64,000 bases of DNA, from the NCBI GenBank assembly GCA_029834535.1, contig JAQMWT010000190.1, positions 1 through 64,000 of the forward strand. Reading direction: 5' to 3'. The translations under genes were made by a program, and so were the position numbers. The first letter of the stretch is position 1. Each line of letters opens with the position of its first letter. The notes beneath the pieces were generated by a model. It did not search any database, was not told the origin of the DNA, and saw only the letters and a program-made list of their open reading frames with translations. Shown here piece after piece: positions 9,308-20,399 of this stretch. This DNA comes from Chrysophaeum taylorii (Eukaryota; Sar; Pelagophyceae; Pelagomonadales; Pelagomonadaceae).

Positions 9308-11952
9308 TCAAGCTAAAAAAGCGGCGCATTTGGAAAGGAGATAAGCGTCCCCCTCCCCGTCTTCGAGAGTTTCCCACTCAAACACCGGAATGTGGACAAC
9401 TTCCCAACCGAGCCGCCGCAACAGTCGGGACTTGAGGCGCGTAGCCCTGTTCTCCACCCTCGTTCTCTTGCGGTAGTGGAACGGCCCGTCGCCCTCGACC
9501 GCGCGCTTGGTCTCGGGCTGAGCCACGTCGATTGACAACCCCTCTTCGGTCACGTGCTCGAGACGTGCGTCCAGCCGACTCGGTCGAGCGCGGTGGCAAC
9601 GTCGCGCTGGAGTTGGGACGGTGATGGGTTCTGACGTTGAAACGCCGCCAGAAGCACTAGCTGGTGTTTTGAAAGCGGGGAGCTCCGGTCGGGCCACTCA
9701 AGATGAAAGTGCAGCCAAGCATGGTGAAGCTGCGACAGGCCGCGATCATCGAGGGCTTCCGGACCTGTGACAGCGACGTAGGCAAGCTCGGAGAAAAATT
9801 CGGGGTCCATTTTCCAGTCGACGCACGCAAAGGCCCATGCCGCGTGTTGACGAGGTTCTGCAAATTGAACTCGTCCAGCCTTGAAGTGGCCACGCCAGCG
9901 ATCGCGTCGAAGAGATGAGGTGCATCAATACCCACCGTGGCGAAGGCCCACGCCTTATTGGCAAGTTGCTGCGGATTGAACTCGTCCAGCCGCAAAGTAG
10001 CCGCGCCAGCAATCGCCGCGGGGAGCTGAGGTGCCCCGATGCCCGCCGTAGCAAAGGCCCATGCCGTGCTGGCAAGTTCCTGCGGGTTGAACTCGTCCAG
10101 TCTTGAGACGGCCGCGCTGGCAGTCGCCTCGAAGAAGTGAGGTGCCTCGACGCGCGCCGTCGCGAAGGCCCAAGACGTGTTGGCGAGGCTCTGCGGATTG
10201 AACTCGCTCAGCCGCGAAGGAGCCGCGCCGGCGATCGCCGCGAATAGCTGTGGTACATCAATGCCCGCCGTGGCGAATGCCCAGGCCGTGTTGGCGATAT
10301 TCTGGGGATCGAACTCATCCAGCCGCGAAGCGGTCGCGCTGGCAATTGCCGCGAAGAGGTGAGGTGCCTCGATGCCGGCCGTCGCGAAGGCCCACACCGC
10401 GTTGGCGATCTCCTGTGGCTTGAACTTGTCCAGCAGCGAATGAGCCGCGTTGGCGATTGCCGCAAAGAGCTGAGGTGCCTCGACTCGCGCCGTCGCGAAG
10501 GCCCACACCGTGTTGGCGATCTCTTGAGGTTTGAATTCGTCCAGTCTTGAAGCGGTTGCGCCGGCAATCGCGTCGAAGAGCCGAGATGCCTCAAAGCGCG
10601 CTATCGTGGCGAACGCCCACGTCGTATTAGCGAGATCCTGCGGTTTGAACTCGCCCAGCCGCGCAGTGGCCGCGTCGGCAATCGCGTCGACGAGCTGAGG
10701 TGCCTCGATACCCGCCGTCGCGAAGGCCCAGGCCGTGTTGGCAAGGTTCTGCGCTTTGAATTCGTACAGTCTTGAAGTGGCCGCGCCCGCGATTGCCGCG
10801 AAGAGTAGAGGCGCCTCGATGCCCGCCGTTGCGAAAGCCCACGCCACGTTAGCAAAGTCCTGCGGATTGAAGTCGCCCAGCCGCGAAGTATCCGCGCTAG
10901 CGATCGCCGCGAAGAGCCGAGGTACCTTGATGCTCGCCGTCGCGAAGGCCCACACCGTGTTGGCGAGGTTCTGCGCTTTGAATTCGTTCAGTTTCGCAGT
11001 GGCCGCACCGGCGATCGCCTCGAAGAACCGAGGTGCCTCGATGCGCGTCTTCGCAAAGGCCCACGCCGTGATGGAGAGGCCCTGCGATTTGAGTTTGTCT
11101 AGTCTTGAAGCGGCCGCACAGGCAATTGCTTCGAAGATCGGAGGTGCCTCGATACCTGCCGTCGCGAAGGCCCACGCCGTGTTAACAAGTCCCTGTGGAT
11201 TGAATTCGTCTAGTCTTGAAGCGTGCCGAACCAGCGATCGCCTCGAAGAGCTGAGGTGCCTCGATACCCGCCGTCGCAAAGGCCCAGGCCGTGTTGGCAA
11301 GGTCCTGCGATTTGAATTCGCACTGGCCACACCGGCAATCCTTACGAAGAGCGGAGGTGCCTTATTTTCCTGCCGTCGCGAAGGCCCATACGGTGTTGGC
11401 AAGGTTCTGTGGATTGAGCTCGTCGAGCCGCGAAGTGGCCACGCTGGCGATCGCTGCGAAGAGCTCAGGTGCCTTAATTCCTGCCGCCGCGAAGGCCCAT
11501 GCGGTGTTGGCAAGGTTCTGTGGATTGGACTCGTCCAGCCGCGAGGTGGCCACGCTGGCAATCGCTGCGAAGAGCTGAGGTGCCTCGATGCCCGCCGTCG
11601 CGAAGGCCCATGCCGTGATTGCGAGGTTCTGCGCTTTGAATTTGTCCAGTCCTGAAATGGCTGCGCCGGCAATCGCTGCGAAGAGCTGAGTTGCCACAAT
11701 GCCCGCCGTCGAAAAGGCCAATAACGTCATGGAGATCTCCTGCGGATTGAACTCACCCAGCCGCGAATGAGCCGCGCCGGCGATCGCCGCAAAGAGCTGT
11801 GGTGCCTCGATGCCCACCTTTGCGAAGGCCCATGCCGTGTTGGCAAGGCCGTGCGGATCGAACTCGTCCACTCTTGAAGTGGCCGCGTCCGCTATCGCCG
11901 CGAAGAGTCGAGGTTCCTCGATACGCACCTCGCTAAGGCCCAGGCCGTCATG
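9308..11952 (-). pseudogene. OPR-like repeat / RAP-domain protein, 3' part
   Basis: About twenty 37-residue repeats of the form LANTAWAFATAGIEAPQLFAAIA...RLDEFNPQ are followed by a C-terminal RAP domain (SIDVAQPETK, VEGDGPFHY, RLKSRLLRRLGW, VVHIPVFEWE). Such proteins bind RNA and act in organelle RNA processing or translation. The coding sequence changes frame several times: near 11.94 kb, around 11.2-11.35 kb, near 9.86 kb and near 9.55 kb. It is therefore probably a pseudogene, though introns could explain part of this. The RAP domain ends at the stop at 9308. The 5' part continues at 25230-26560 after a 13.3-kb copia element. The repeat phase matches across the insertion: LAM on one side and TAWA on the other. 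Confidence 0.8.
11948..11952. repeat. Target duplication TCATG (left) of copia A1
   Basis: TCATG directly precedes the 5' LTR, and the same five bases follow the 3' LTR at 25225-25229. Five bases is the normal Ty1/copia target duplication. Confidence 0.8.
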
Positions 11953-12351
11953 TCCAGAGAGCTACACTATTATGTGTGCGACACTGGAACATTTTCACAC
12001 CTATCTCTACACGAGGGTTTTCTCTCCGTAATACGGCTTTCCCTCTTTCTTTCCTTCCTTACCCTTCCGCCCTTTTTATTTCATGACTATGAAGAACCCA
12101 GTCTGAAGCTCTTTTCCAACATGGAGTAGGCCTCCAGGTGCGTACCGTCGGGTACGGGGTTTTCTGTTTAATTAACAGAGACTTCGTTCCCCGTTGTCAG
12201 TGTAAACGCTTCTATGGGACCTAATGTCCTTAAGGAGTTAGGGCCTAAATCCCTACCTTGTGTAGTAGCATGTGACAAGCGGAGTGGTCTGTACACGCCT
12301 AAGACTGCACGCAGTCTCTACCATGTACCCGGAGAGGGTCAAATCTCTCCA
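11953..12351 (+). repeat. 5' LTR of copia A1
   Basis: Matches 24834-25224 and, inverted, 44911-45310. It contains a CGTACC-GTCG-GGTACG hairpin with a following T run, which may serve in transcript 3' end formation. Confidence 0.9.
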
Positions 12352-12363
12352 GGTTATGGGCCC
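12352..12363 (+). other. Primer binding site of copia A1
   Basis: GGTTATGGGCCC follows the LTR directly. It is complementary, with one mismatch or G-U pair, to the anticodon stem-loop of initiator tRNA-Met (GGGCTCATAACC). Many copia elements use such an internal tRNA-Met primer. Confidence 0.6.
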
Positions 12364-12779
12364 AGATGCGTAGGTGTGTCAGCCCAACTGTGTTGTACGT
12401 CTAAATCGAATGATCAATTTACGCCTGATCACGAGTACAATGCGACAATGTGTTTGGCGGTGGTCTACTGTACATATTTGTTGTGTGACGGTATGTGCCC
12501 ACCAGTTAAATTGGTTTGTGCCGAGTTGGTTCGGTCACTGGTCACATGCACTCGCATAACCAATAAAATTAAAATTTTTCCTATACAAGCTGCGGAAACT
12601 TGTAGAGGTTTTTCCTTCCACTCCCCAACAAAAGACTGACTGCTCGAGAACTAATCCATTCTTCAGTCTCAAGTCACCCTGTTTAAAATAGCATGTTGAT
12701 TTGTTTGGTCTTGTCAATAAGCCCACGTTTAAAATAGCGTACTGTACATATAACCCGCATTTGAGAAACCCTTCATTCT

Positions 12780-15600
12780 TATGTGTCGAATCTGTCTATC
12801 AATCCTCTAACCTATCTCTTAATAGGCCACAATCATGTCAAAACAAAAGCAATATCCACCACGGATATCTACAAACAAGAACAAACCCTCGTTGATAAAA
12901 TTAACGCAGGATTGCGTTTCCAAGATAACTCAACCAAGGTGAGCTTGCAAATTGAGGCGCTTCGCAGGCATATGACAAGTCCATATGTGGACGCGTTATT
13001 CTGCTTCGATTCATATGAAGCTTACACCCGGAATGCTCCGGAATATAATCAACTTCTTGAACAAGAAGCTGATATCATCTTCGCTCAATGGAAAGCTGAA
13101 CAAGTTAATGATTTAAACTTACCTGGCTCCCATGCTCGGGAGAGGTCTGAAGTTAGTTAGTTAGTTACTTACCTGATGAAGATGCCCTGCCCGAACATTT
13201 AAAGACTTGGCACGTCAACTCTTCCCATCAACTAACAGTTGATGCCCGTAATAATCTTGAACGACTTTACTACCAAGAGTCGTATAACCTTGTTCGTCCT
13301 GAATTAATAAGGATGTCAAACATGTCCTCACTTTATTAGATACCCGATTCCCTAAATCAATTGTGTATGGTTCATCTTTAACTAACATATCCCTAACAGG
13401 TCTCTCTAATGCCGATTGGATCAAACACTGCGAAACTTATGCTGGTTTCTTGTACACATTCTTTAACCTTGAGTCCCAGGAAAAGCCCGCTCTCGCTATG
13501 TGGCCTCAATTAAAGAAAATTTATGCAATTACTGCACATCCCAATAAATTACGTGCTGTAATGCTTTTAGCCTATCATTACTATGTGACAGTGTCTTGTA
13601 CAGATGTAACTGAGCTTAAATCTCAGTTTAATCGAATGTCTCTAAATGTTAATTGGTATGCCCATGTATTTGTCGAACAACTCCTTGCCTTTCAATCTCA
13701 GGCAAAGCAATTAAATAATGATGAAGCATCAATCCAATTTAATAACTCCATAATCACTCTTAAAGCTCACGAGGAGATCTACCGTCTATATGCTAATCCC
13801 TCGGATCACGAGCGCTATTCTCAATCTTTATTGGAATGGTGTAAACTCTACGAGACACGCTCTAGTAACAACTCGAGTCACGATCCCGAATTGTTAAAGC
13901 TAGTTGATCCTAACGACGTTCGTCCACTATTGGAATTCTTGTTAAAGATATATAATGAGACAAAGTTTTCTTCTAACCGACGCTTGGATAAACCCGCTTC
14001 CTGGATCCCTTACATCCCTGGTACTACCGCTACCAAGCCACCTAAGGTATTATTGATGGATACTATTCATCAATCCCACGACTCTCTAAACAACGCTTAC
14101 TCGTTGTTAGCCACTGTAGCTGGACAGTCTGGCTTCAACGCTCGTAAGCTTCGTAATGCAAAAGATAAAGCATCGACAATTTTACCCCGTGACACGTCGT
14201 ACTATCGTCCACCCTCAAATTATAACGTCAAAGGTACCAGCTTCGATCGTCCTGTCTACTCATCTTCCTCTAACCGTAATGCACGCTCTAATATGTCTCT
14301 TATGGACCGGGCTACTTATCAAGTTGATCGTCTTCGCCACCTGTTTGGTAAATTACAGGAAGCGAATCCCAATCCTTCCACCGACTCTAAAATGGTACAG
14401 GAGGAAATGAAAAGCTTATTGAGTACCCTCTGGACAACCGCTTCTCAAGCTTCGACACAGTCCTTAGATCCTGATGAAGCCACCCAAGTTCATCTCTACT
14501 TATCTCGAGTTGATACTATGTCCAATACCATATCGAACCTCTTAGAAGCCGATAAGGAATCTCTTGTTTCAGAAGAAAAGTATCAAACTGAAACATCTGC
14601 TCCTGAAGCGTCCCCCAGTGATGCGGAGCAGAGGGGGACTGCTGATACAGAGAAAATGTTCCACACTTTTCTGTCCATTAAAGATGATGAAATCGATAAC
14701 ATCCCTCAGCCGCTATTGCAGCACATAAATGCTAAAGCTCAGAATGCTATCGTTCGTCGTCAAGCTCGGGAAACTTCCTCGCACTCTGAGCTCCCCAGTA
14801 ATCTAACCAATGAAGATAATGAAGATGGTACAGATCCCCCTGTGTTGCTACCAAAATTAAATACTGGTTTTACACTCGTCGTTGTGCCTTCCGAACAAAC
14901 GCAAAGTTTCATGACACAGTACGTGTTTGGTCAAAGCTCAACACATGCCTGTTATGCAACAATGCTTAAACTGTACAACGAGTACAATTTGCCGCTAATG
15001 ACTACGCCAGGATATGCTGACACATGTGCTTCTCAACATGTAATTAACTTTAAACGTTATGCTGATCCTATCCACATCGTAAAGCTACCCGAGTCCTTAT
15101 CACCTGCTATCCAGACTGCTACGGATACGCAGAGAATCACACATGCTATGATTATAAGGACCGTCATTCCCGCTCTCCCAAAGCATCCAAATGTGGGATA
15201 TGTAAAGCTAGACGTTGCGCTTTTTCTACCCAAGCAAAACGACCATAACGATCCCGATCTGCACATCATCAGTATGACTCAATGGGGAGAAGATAAACTT
15301 GGTATACATCTTTATGGAGTTGAATTTAAAGGACAATCATCTATCCAGAGTAAAATTGATGATAATGTCAAGATTACTTTGTTTAGACTCAGTAACCTGT
15401 TGCCAACTCTACCAATTTACTCGCTACAACAAGCAAAAGCGCGTAAAATGGAACTTCGCTCACTACAGTTCAGACTATGTGCTTTTAATGAACAACGCGA
15501 AATGCTTAAACTATATTCCACCCTCATGGAACGAGTAATTTACGTCCCATGGCTTAAAACCATCCTGGAGTCAATGCATTCGCAGCTGCCTTACATACGC
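12780..15600 (+). pseudogene. gag and protease region of copia A1 (fossil)
   Basis: A long Gag-like region without a clear zinc knuckle. Near its end is an aspartic protease signature, YADTCASQHV, corresponding to the DSGAS box of copia proteases. In the family these make the particle protein and the processing protease. The 430 bases between the primer site and this region are untranslated leader. A 41-bp SINE tail is inserted near its start. Confidence 0.65.
13126..13166 (+). mobile_element. SINE-like retroposon copy a (41-bp tail only)
   Basis: Only the last part of the family is present, ending gaagttagttagttagtt, and it is flanked by direct repeats ACTTACCTG at 13117-13125 and 13167-13175. 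An extreme 5' truncation with a 9-bp target duplication is typical of target-primed reverse transcription. Confidence 0.8.
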
Positions 15601-15639
15601 AAGCATTTCCCACCTCCCGTATGACACAAGGTTACCACA

Positions 15640-17390
15640 CGTTTGCTCCATACAGTAACTTCATCTCCTAGCCCACGAATACCTACAGTAACTCTACTTT
15701 GCTCTGGGATGTCCACTCCTGCATTCTTGGCTTGCGCTTCTAATGACTTGCAAATCAACATCAACGTTAAAGTTCTTGTTGAGAGCGACGACAATATCAC
15801 GCACATGCTACGAAGACGTTTTGGTAATTCCATCGAAGTTTTCCCATCCTTACCTAAGTTTTTGACATATCTCCATCGAGCATCGGACGTTGAACGTGCA
15901 CGATATTACACTGACATAGTGGAATTGACATCACCATGCACAAATCGCAACATAATCAATGGGAGATCCATTTCCACCTTCGAGCGCGATATGGATGATT
16001 CTTTGTTCCCAAGTGCTCTAAGTGTACTTGAGCTTTTAAAGCCGCTTGTTCTCTTCATGGAAATGACTCCACCACACTCCGCATCGTACGAAGATCATAT
16101 ACGAGTTGCTAATCTCATCTTCTCAACGATGCACTATACGGTGGACATATGTGACCGATTTCCATGCTATTTATGTGGAGATTATCAAGCCAGAGAAAGA
16201 TGGATCCTCGTCGCACGCAAATATAACACCGGCCCTCTTGATCTGCTTTCCTGGCCTAATAAACGAGTCACTTCCTTTCTGGATATTGCAGACCACGCTA
16301 ATTCCATCAGTCGCAAGTTAATAGTCGATGAACCTTGGACGCAGGTCTTTCCTGACATACCATTTGTGTCCACACCTAAAACCTACAATATTTTCAGTCG
16401 TACAGGATCCGTGCGCTTAACTGTAACTGAGCTTGAACCCTTAACTATGCTGTTCCTTCGTCTGCACTCTAATAAAACTGTCGAACATCCCAGTCAAGAT
16501 GAAATGGAGGGCATTTCTAACTTTCGCCTGGGATTCTTGACTAATTCGAGAAAGCCACTTGCTTGCATGAGATCCCCTATTGAACTCAAAGCTTTTGTGC
16601 TCCTCTATAATATTATGGGACGATTTTTCCCTAAATCCATCACATTACCCGTGTCCTTTCGTATTACAACTATCGAACCTAACCAACCATCTCACAGGTT
16701 TTTCTTAAATAAATCCTCTACTTCATCCATCATTTACATCACTGGTGGAAGACATACAGGCGGAGACATAACAGTTTCTAACTCTTCTTCTAAATACCAG
16801 GCACACATAAATGCTTTTGGCGAAACCTACGCCCTTTTAACACACGATGCCGGAATCGATAAGACTGCTTCTCTCGAACCAGTTACCGGTTTTCTTTGGC
16901 TTTGCCAAGCATACCATCATAATAATGAAAATCAAGACACGCGTCGTCTAGTACAAGCACTGGTTTCCTATGCCTCTCCTGTATTTCACGATTCTTTTGT
17001 CTTCTACCCTCAGGAAAATCGTCTTGAATTTATCGACAAAATTTTTGCTTTAAGTGACATGCATTTGTCTCAAAGCAGATATCTGGGCTTCATAACATCA
17101 AGAGCGATAGGAAGATGGGTGCCAAAGTTCACTCTATATACACTCCCACTCCTACCATTCGTGGATTTGCTAATATGCTGGTGTACGATCCACGACTCGA
17201 TCGCATTCGACACTACTCAACTCGCGAATTGGCACGCGCCAATAACTTCACAGCGTACCAAATCAATTTTCTTTTGTCTTTCTCCCCTGACCTATGCTGT
17301 GATATCATCGCAAATGCTATTCCAGCTGGAACATATCATACAATTTATAAACATTTGTGTCAGCTTGTTTGTGACTTGCGTATATTAACA
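15640..17390 (+). pseudogene. Long protease-integrase spacer of copia A1 (fossil)
   Basis: About 1.75 kb encoding a protein of unknown fold between the protease and the integrase zinc-binding region. Copia usually has only a short pre-integrase segment here. The last third is recognisably shared with family B, for example a TGG-H-D-NLT/DIT-like stretch followed by an INAFG motif, so it is a real part of this lineage. Confidence 0.5.
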
Positions 17391-17798
17391 CTATCACCAT
17401 CGTTTGACCCTGATCAAGCTTCTCTAACCAAAAACTATAGGTCAACCTTCTTCACAAATATATTCCCAACAGATACATCCTTAACATTACACCAGAGTTC
17501 CATTACTATGTTCTACATTTCCAATAAAAAACTCTTATGTTGTGATACTATCACTTCTAACCACGAACTTCCTTCTTTTCGTACTGATTCAGTAGCTCAT
17601 GCTTTCCTCTCTAACATCTCATCCGCAGATATATCATCTCCTACTAAAGAAAAACAAATACCCCTTATAACGCCAAGACAGCTCCATGAGAAGCATGCGC
17701 CCTTCGATAAGAAAGTCCATGCCAGGGGCACCCTTGCATTTCGAGATGCGCAAGAACAAGCTACCAATTTTCACAACATTCACAATTCCAGTGATTCT

Positions 17799-18076
17799 AA
17801 CTAAAACTAACTTCAGACCTCTCCCGAGCATGGGAGCCAGGCCGGACCGACAGGAGCCAGTCCGGAATCACGGGCCTGTAGACGAGGAGCGCCGAAAGGT
17901 CGGTCGGCGGAGAGTGACCATCAAGCTTGTCGCCATGCGACGAGGAGACCGCGATGTGACTGACAACCAACTCGTCGATAACCTTCCGTCTTCGCCCCCC
18001 GGCCATACCCCGTCCCACTGCGAACGTTCCGGCTGCCAACCGGCCCGCCCGGGAGGCGACTAGGTGCCAACCTACG
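17799..18076 (-). mobile_element. SINE-like retroposon copy b
   Basis: 278 bp, 5'-truncated. It is flanked by exact 18-bp direct repeats CACAATTCCAGTGATTCT at 17781-17798 and 18077-18094. On the minus strand it ends in a TTAG-like tail. The long target duplication excludes a DNA transposon and points to LINE-type priming. Confidence 0.88.
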
Positions 18077-18440
18077 CACAATTCCAGTGATTCTCAAGCC
18101 ATAAAAGCTGTTCAGGTTATTGCCAGTCCTGGACACCACCCATCTGACGTACCCTACCGTAAGTTCTGTGTGGCTTGCACGATTCATAAAAAACGTTTTC
18201 CCCATCCACACCACCTTATCAAGCAACCATCTTTCGAAAAAAATTTTCAACCTGGCGAAGCCTGGGCATGTGACGGTGGTTACGTCTCTGTGCTCTCGGA
18301 ATGGGGATCCTTTCGACATATCATTGTTTTCAAGTGTCTCATTTCTAAATTTCTGTTAGTGTACTTTTGTCGTAGAACTAACTCCAGCGAATTTTGTAAC
18401 GCCCTTGAGTTTGTCGGTAATTTTTGTTCTACTTATGTTC

Positions 18441-18803
18441 CTTACCCTGATCGCCGACCGCGTGGTTGCGATGGAGGACGGTGCCTCATGAATCCTGAGC
18501 CTTGCGAGGGCATCCGCCCTCCCGGCGTAGGTTGGCACATATTCGCCTCCCGGGCGGGCCGGTTGGCAGCCGGAACGTTCGCAGTGGGACGGGGTATGGC
18601 CGGGGGGCGAAGACGGAAGGTTATCGACGAGTTGGTTGTCAGTCACATCGCGGTCTCCTCGTCGCATGGCGACAAGCTTGATGGTCACTCTCCGCCGACC
18701 GACCTTTCGGCGCTCCTCGTCTACAGGCCCGTGATTCCGGACTGGCTCCTGTCGGTCCGGCCTGGCTCCCATGCTCGGGAGAGGTCTGAAGTTAGTTAGT
18801 TAG
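18441..18803 (+). mobile_element. SINE-like retroposon copy c (full length)
   Basis: 363 bp, starting cttaccctgatcgccgac and ending with three to four TTAG units. It is flanked by TTATGTTC at 18433-18440 and 18804-18811. Copies c and d share the same start, which defines the full-length unit. No convincing RNA polymerase III A or B box is visible, so SINE-like is the safer term. Confidence 0.85.
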
Positions 18804-19419
18804 TTATGTTCATGTACAACTAAAACAAATATATTGTGATTCCTTTAAACCCTATTTATCTCAGCATGTTACAACCCCCTTCCGTGTGGAACATGGTATT
18901 AATATGTCCGCGTTCCCCCCTTGCTTGCATGTCTTTAATCATGAAGTCGATGCCGCTGTTGGTCACATAGCCACTGCCGCGTCTACACGACTCCGGCATA
19001 TGCTTAATGTATCCTACAAAGGTCACCCCCTAACAGATCCGGCACCACACTACCCGTGGGCTGTTATACATGCTATCCAATCATATAATCTCCTCCCTAA
19101 CGTTTCCCTCGAACGTATTTACAATAAAGTCCTAAGCCCCCAACAAGTTTTGTTAGACCAATGTAATGTTCCCCAACAGGACTACCTCAAACCTTTTGGT
19201 TCTGTTTGTTATCTGCATTTGGAACCTAACGAATCTCATAAATATGAACCTCGATGTCGTCCTTACATCTACTTAGGTGGTGCTAATGTTATAAACACTT
19301 TAATAACACCCCATGTTAATCATTTAGCCGATGTTGTCCTTAATCCTGAAAACGGTCAAGTCCGTGTTTCCTCTAAACTGACTTTTCCTCATCTTATTTC
19401 TAAATCTCCTCCTGATTAT

Positions 19420-20380
19420 GAACAACATCCACCTCCCGCACCTTCACCCGACATTCCCTTCTCTGTTCACAGCACCCCCAATGATGCGGCGCAGAGGGGG
19501 AATGCTATGCCTACCGACACTGACCATGAGAGGGTGACTCCTTCTTCTCATCTCCATGCTCCCTCTCCCGCTCCCGCATTTGCTCCAGCTGCTCCTGCAC
19601 CCGCTACTTCCGCCACCACACCTACATCTGAAGTGTCGCCCGACACTCTGCCACTTTTACCATCTTGTCGGTTTCTCTATTCCCAGGATGTCCTCTGTCT
19701 CACCCGTGGTCCTCATCACCCTCAGCCTCGTCGCAAAACCAATCTCAAGGATGTTCTTACTCTTATTGCTTCGCCTACTGTTGCCGCTTATAAACAAGCC
19801 GGTGGTACGCTTGCCGACTTCAAGTATGACCTCTCCAAGCAGCACATAACATTCTGCGACCCCACCCTCCACTCCCTTCATCTCGCTCATGGTATCCACT
19901 GGACGGCTATACCTCCAGAGGGGGAATTTACACCATCCCTTCATCACCATGTGCACCAAGCGATTTCACAGTCCTCTTCAGTTATGTGTCATAGGAGCCA
20001 TAGCCACCCATCGCCTGATGCTCCCCATGTTCACTTCTACGACGACGTCAACCTTGCAGATTTTCACCTTCCTCGAGCTCTCGTTCATTTAATTTCTGAA
20101 CATGCTCACGCCTTTCAAGTTCCTCCCGCTCAATATGCTTATGCTTTGTTCACGCCCCACTCCATTTTGGATCATAATGACGCTTCTTATGGTGCTTCCG
20201 AACCTCATCTCTCCGCCATCGAAGACTATATCACCGTGCAATCGCATTACATCGAAGCCCACCTTGGTGATGCTCCTCTACTAATCGTTCAACTCATCGA
20301 AGATCCCGATCACGATCATCTGCTCGATAATGTCGCTTCCTACGCAATTACTCATCTGACGGCGACTCATGACCCCAGCA
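19420..20380 (+). pseudogene. Integrase-RT linker of copia A1 (fossil)
   Basis: A Pro/Ser/His-rich linker followed by about 250 residues of family-specific sequence before the reverse transcriptase core. The equivalent linker is present in family B at about 52.4-53.4 kb. Confidence 0.5.
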
Positions 20381-20399
20381 CGGTTGGTTCGGACGAATA

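Larger units (their letters stand above)
17650..19350 (+). pseudogene. Integrase region of copia A1 (fossil)
   Basis: The zinc-binding part shows FHNIH and later FCVACTIHK (the HHCC pattern). The core begins GEAWACDGGYV. The later core reads PWAVIHAIQSYNLLPN, typical of the copia integrase C-terminal half. Two SINE copies (b and c) are inserted in it. Confidence 0.75.

Noticed and set aside
9700-11655. Plus-strand open frames opposite the OPR/RAP gene
   Set aside because: Antisense shadows of the 111-bp coding repeats.
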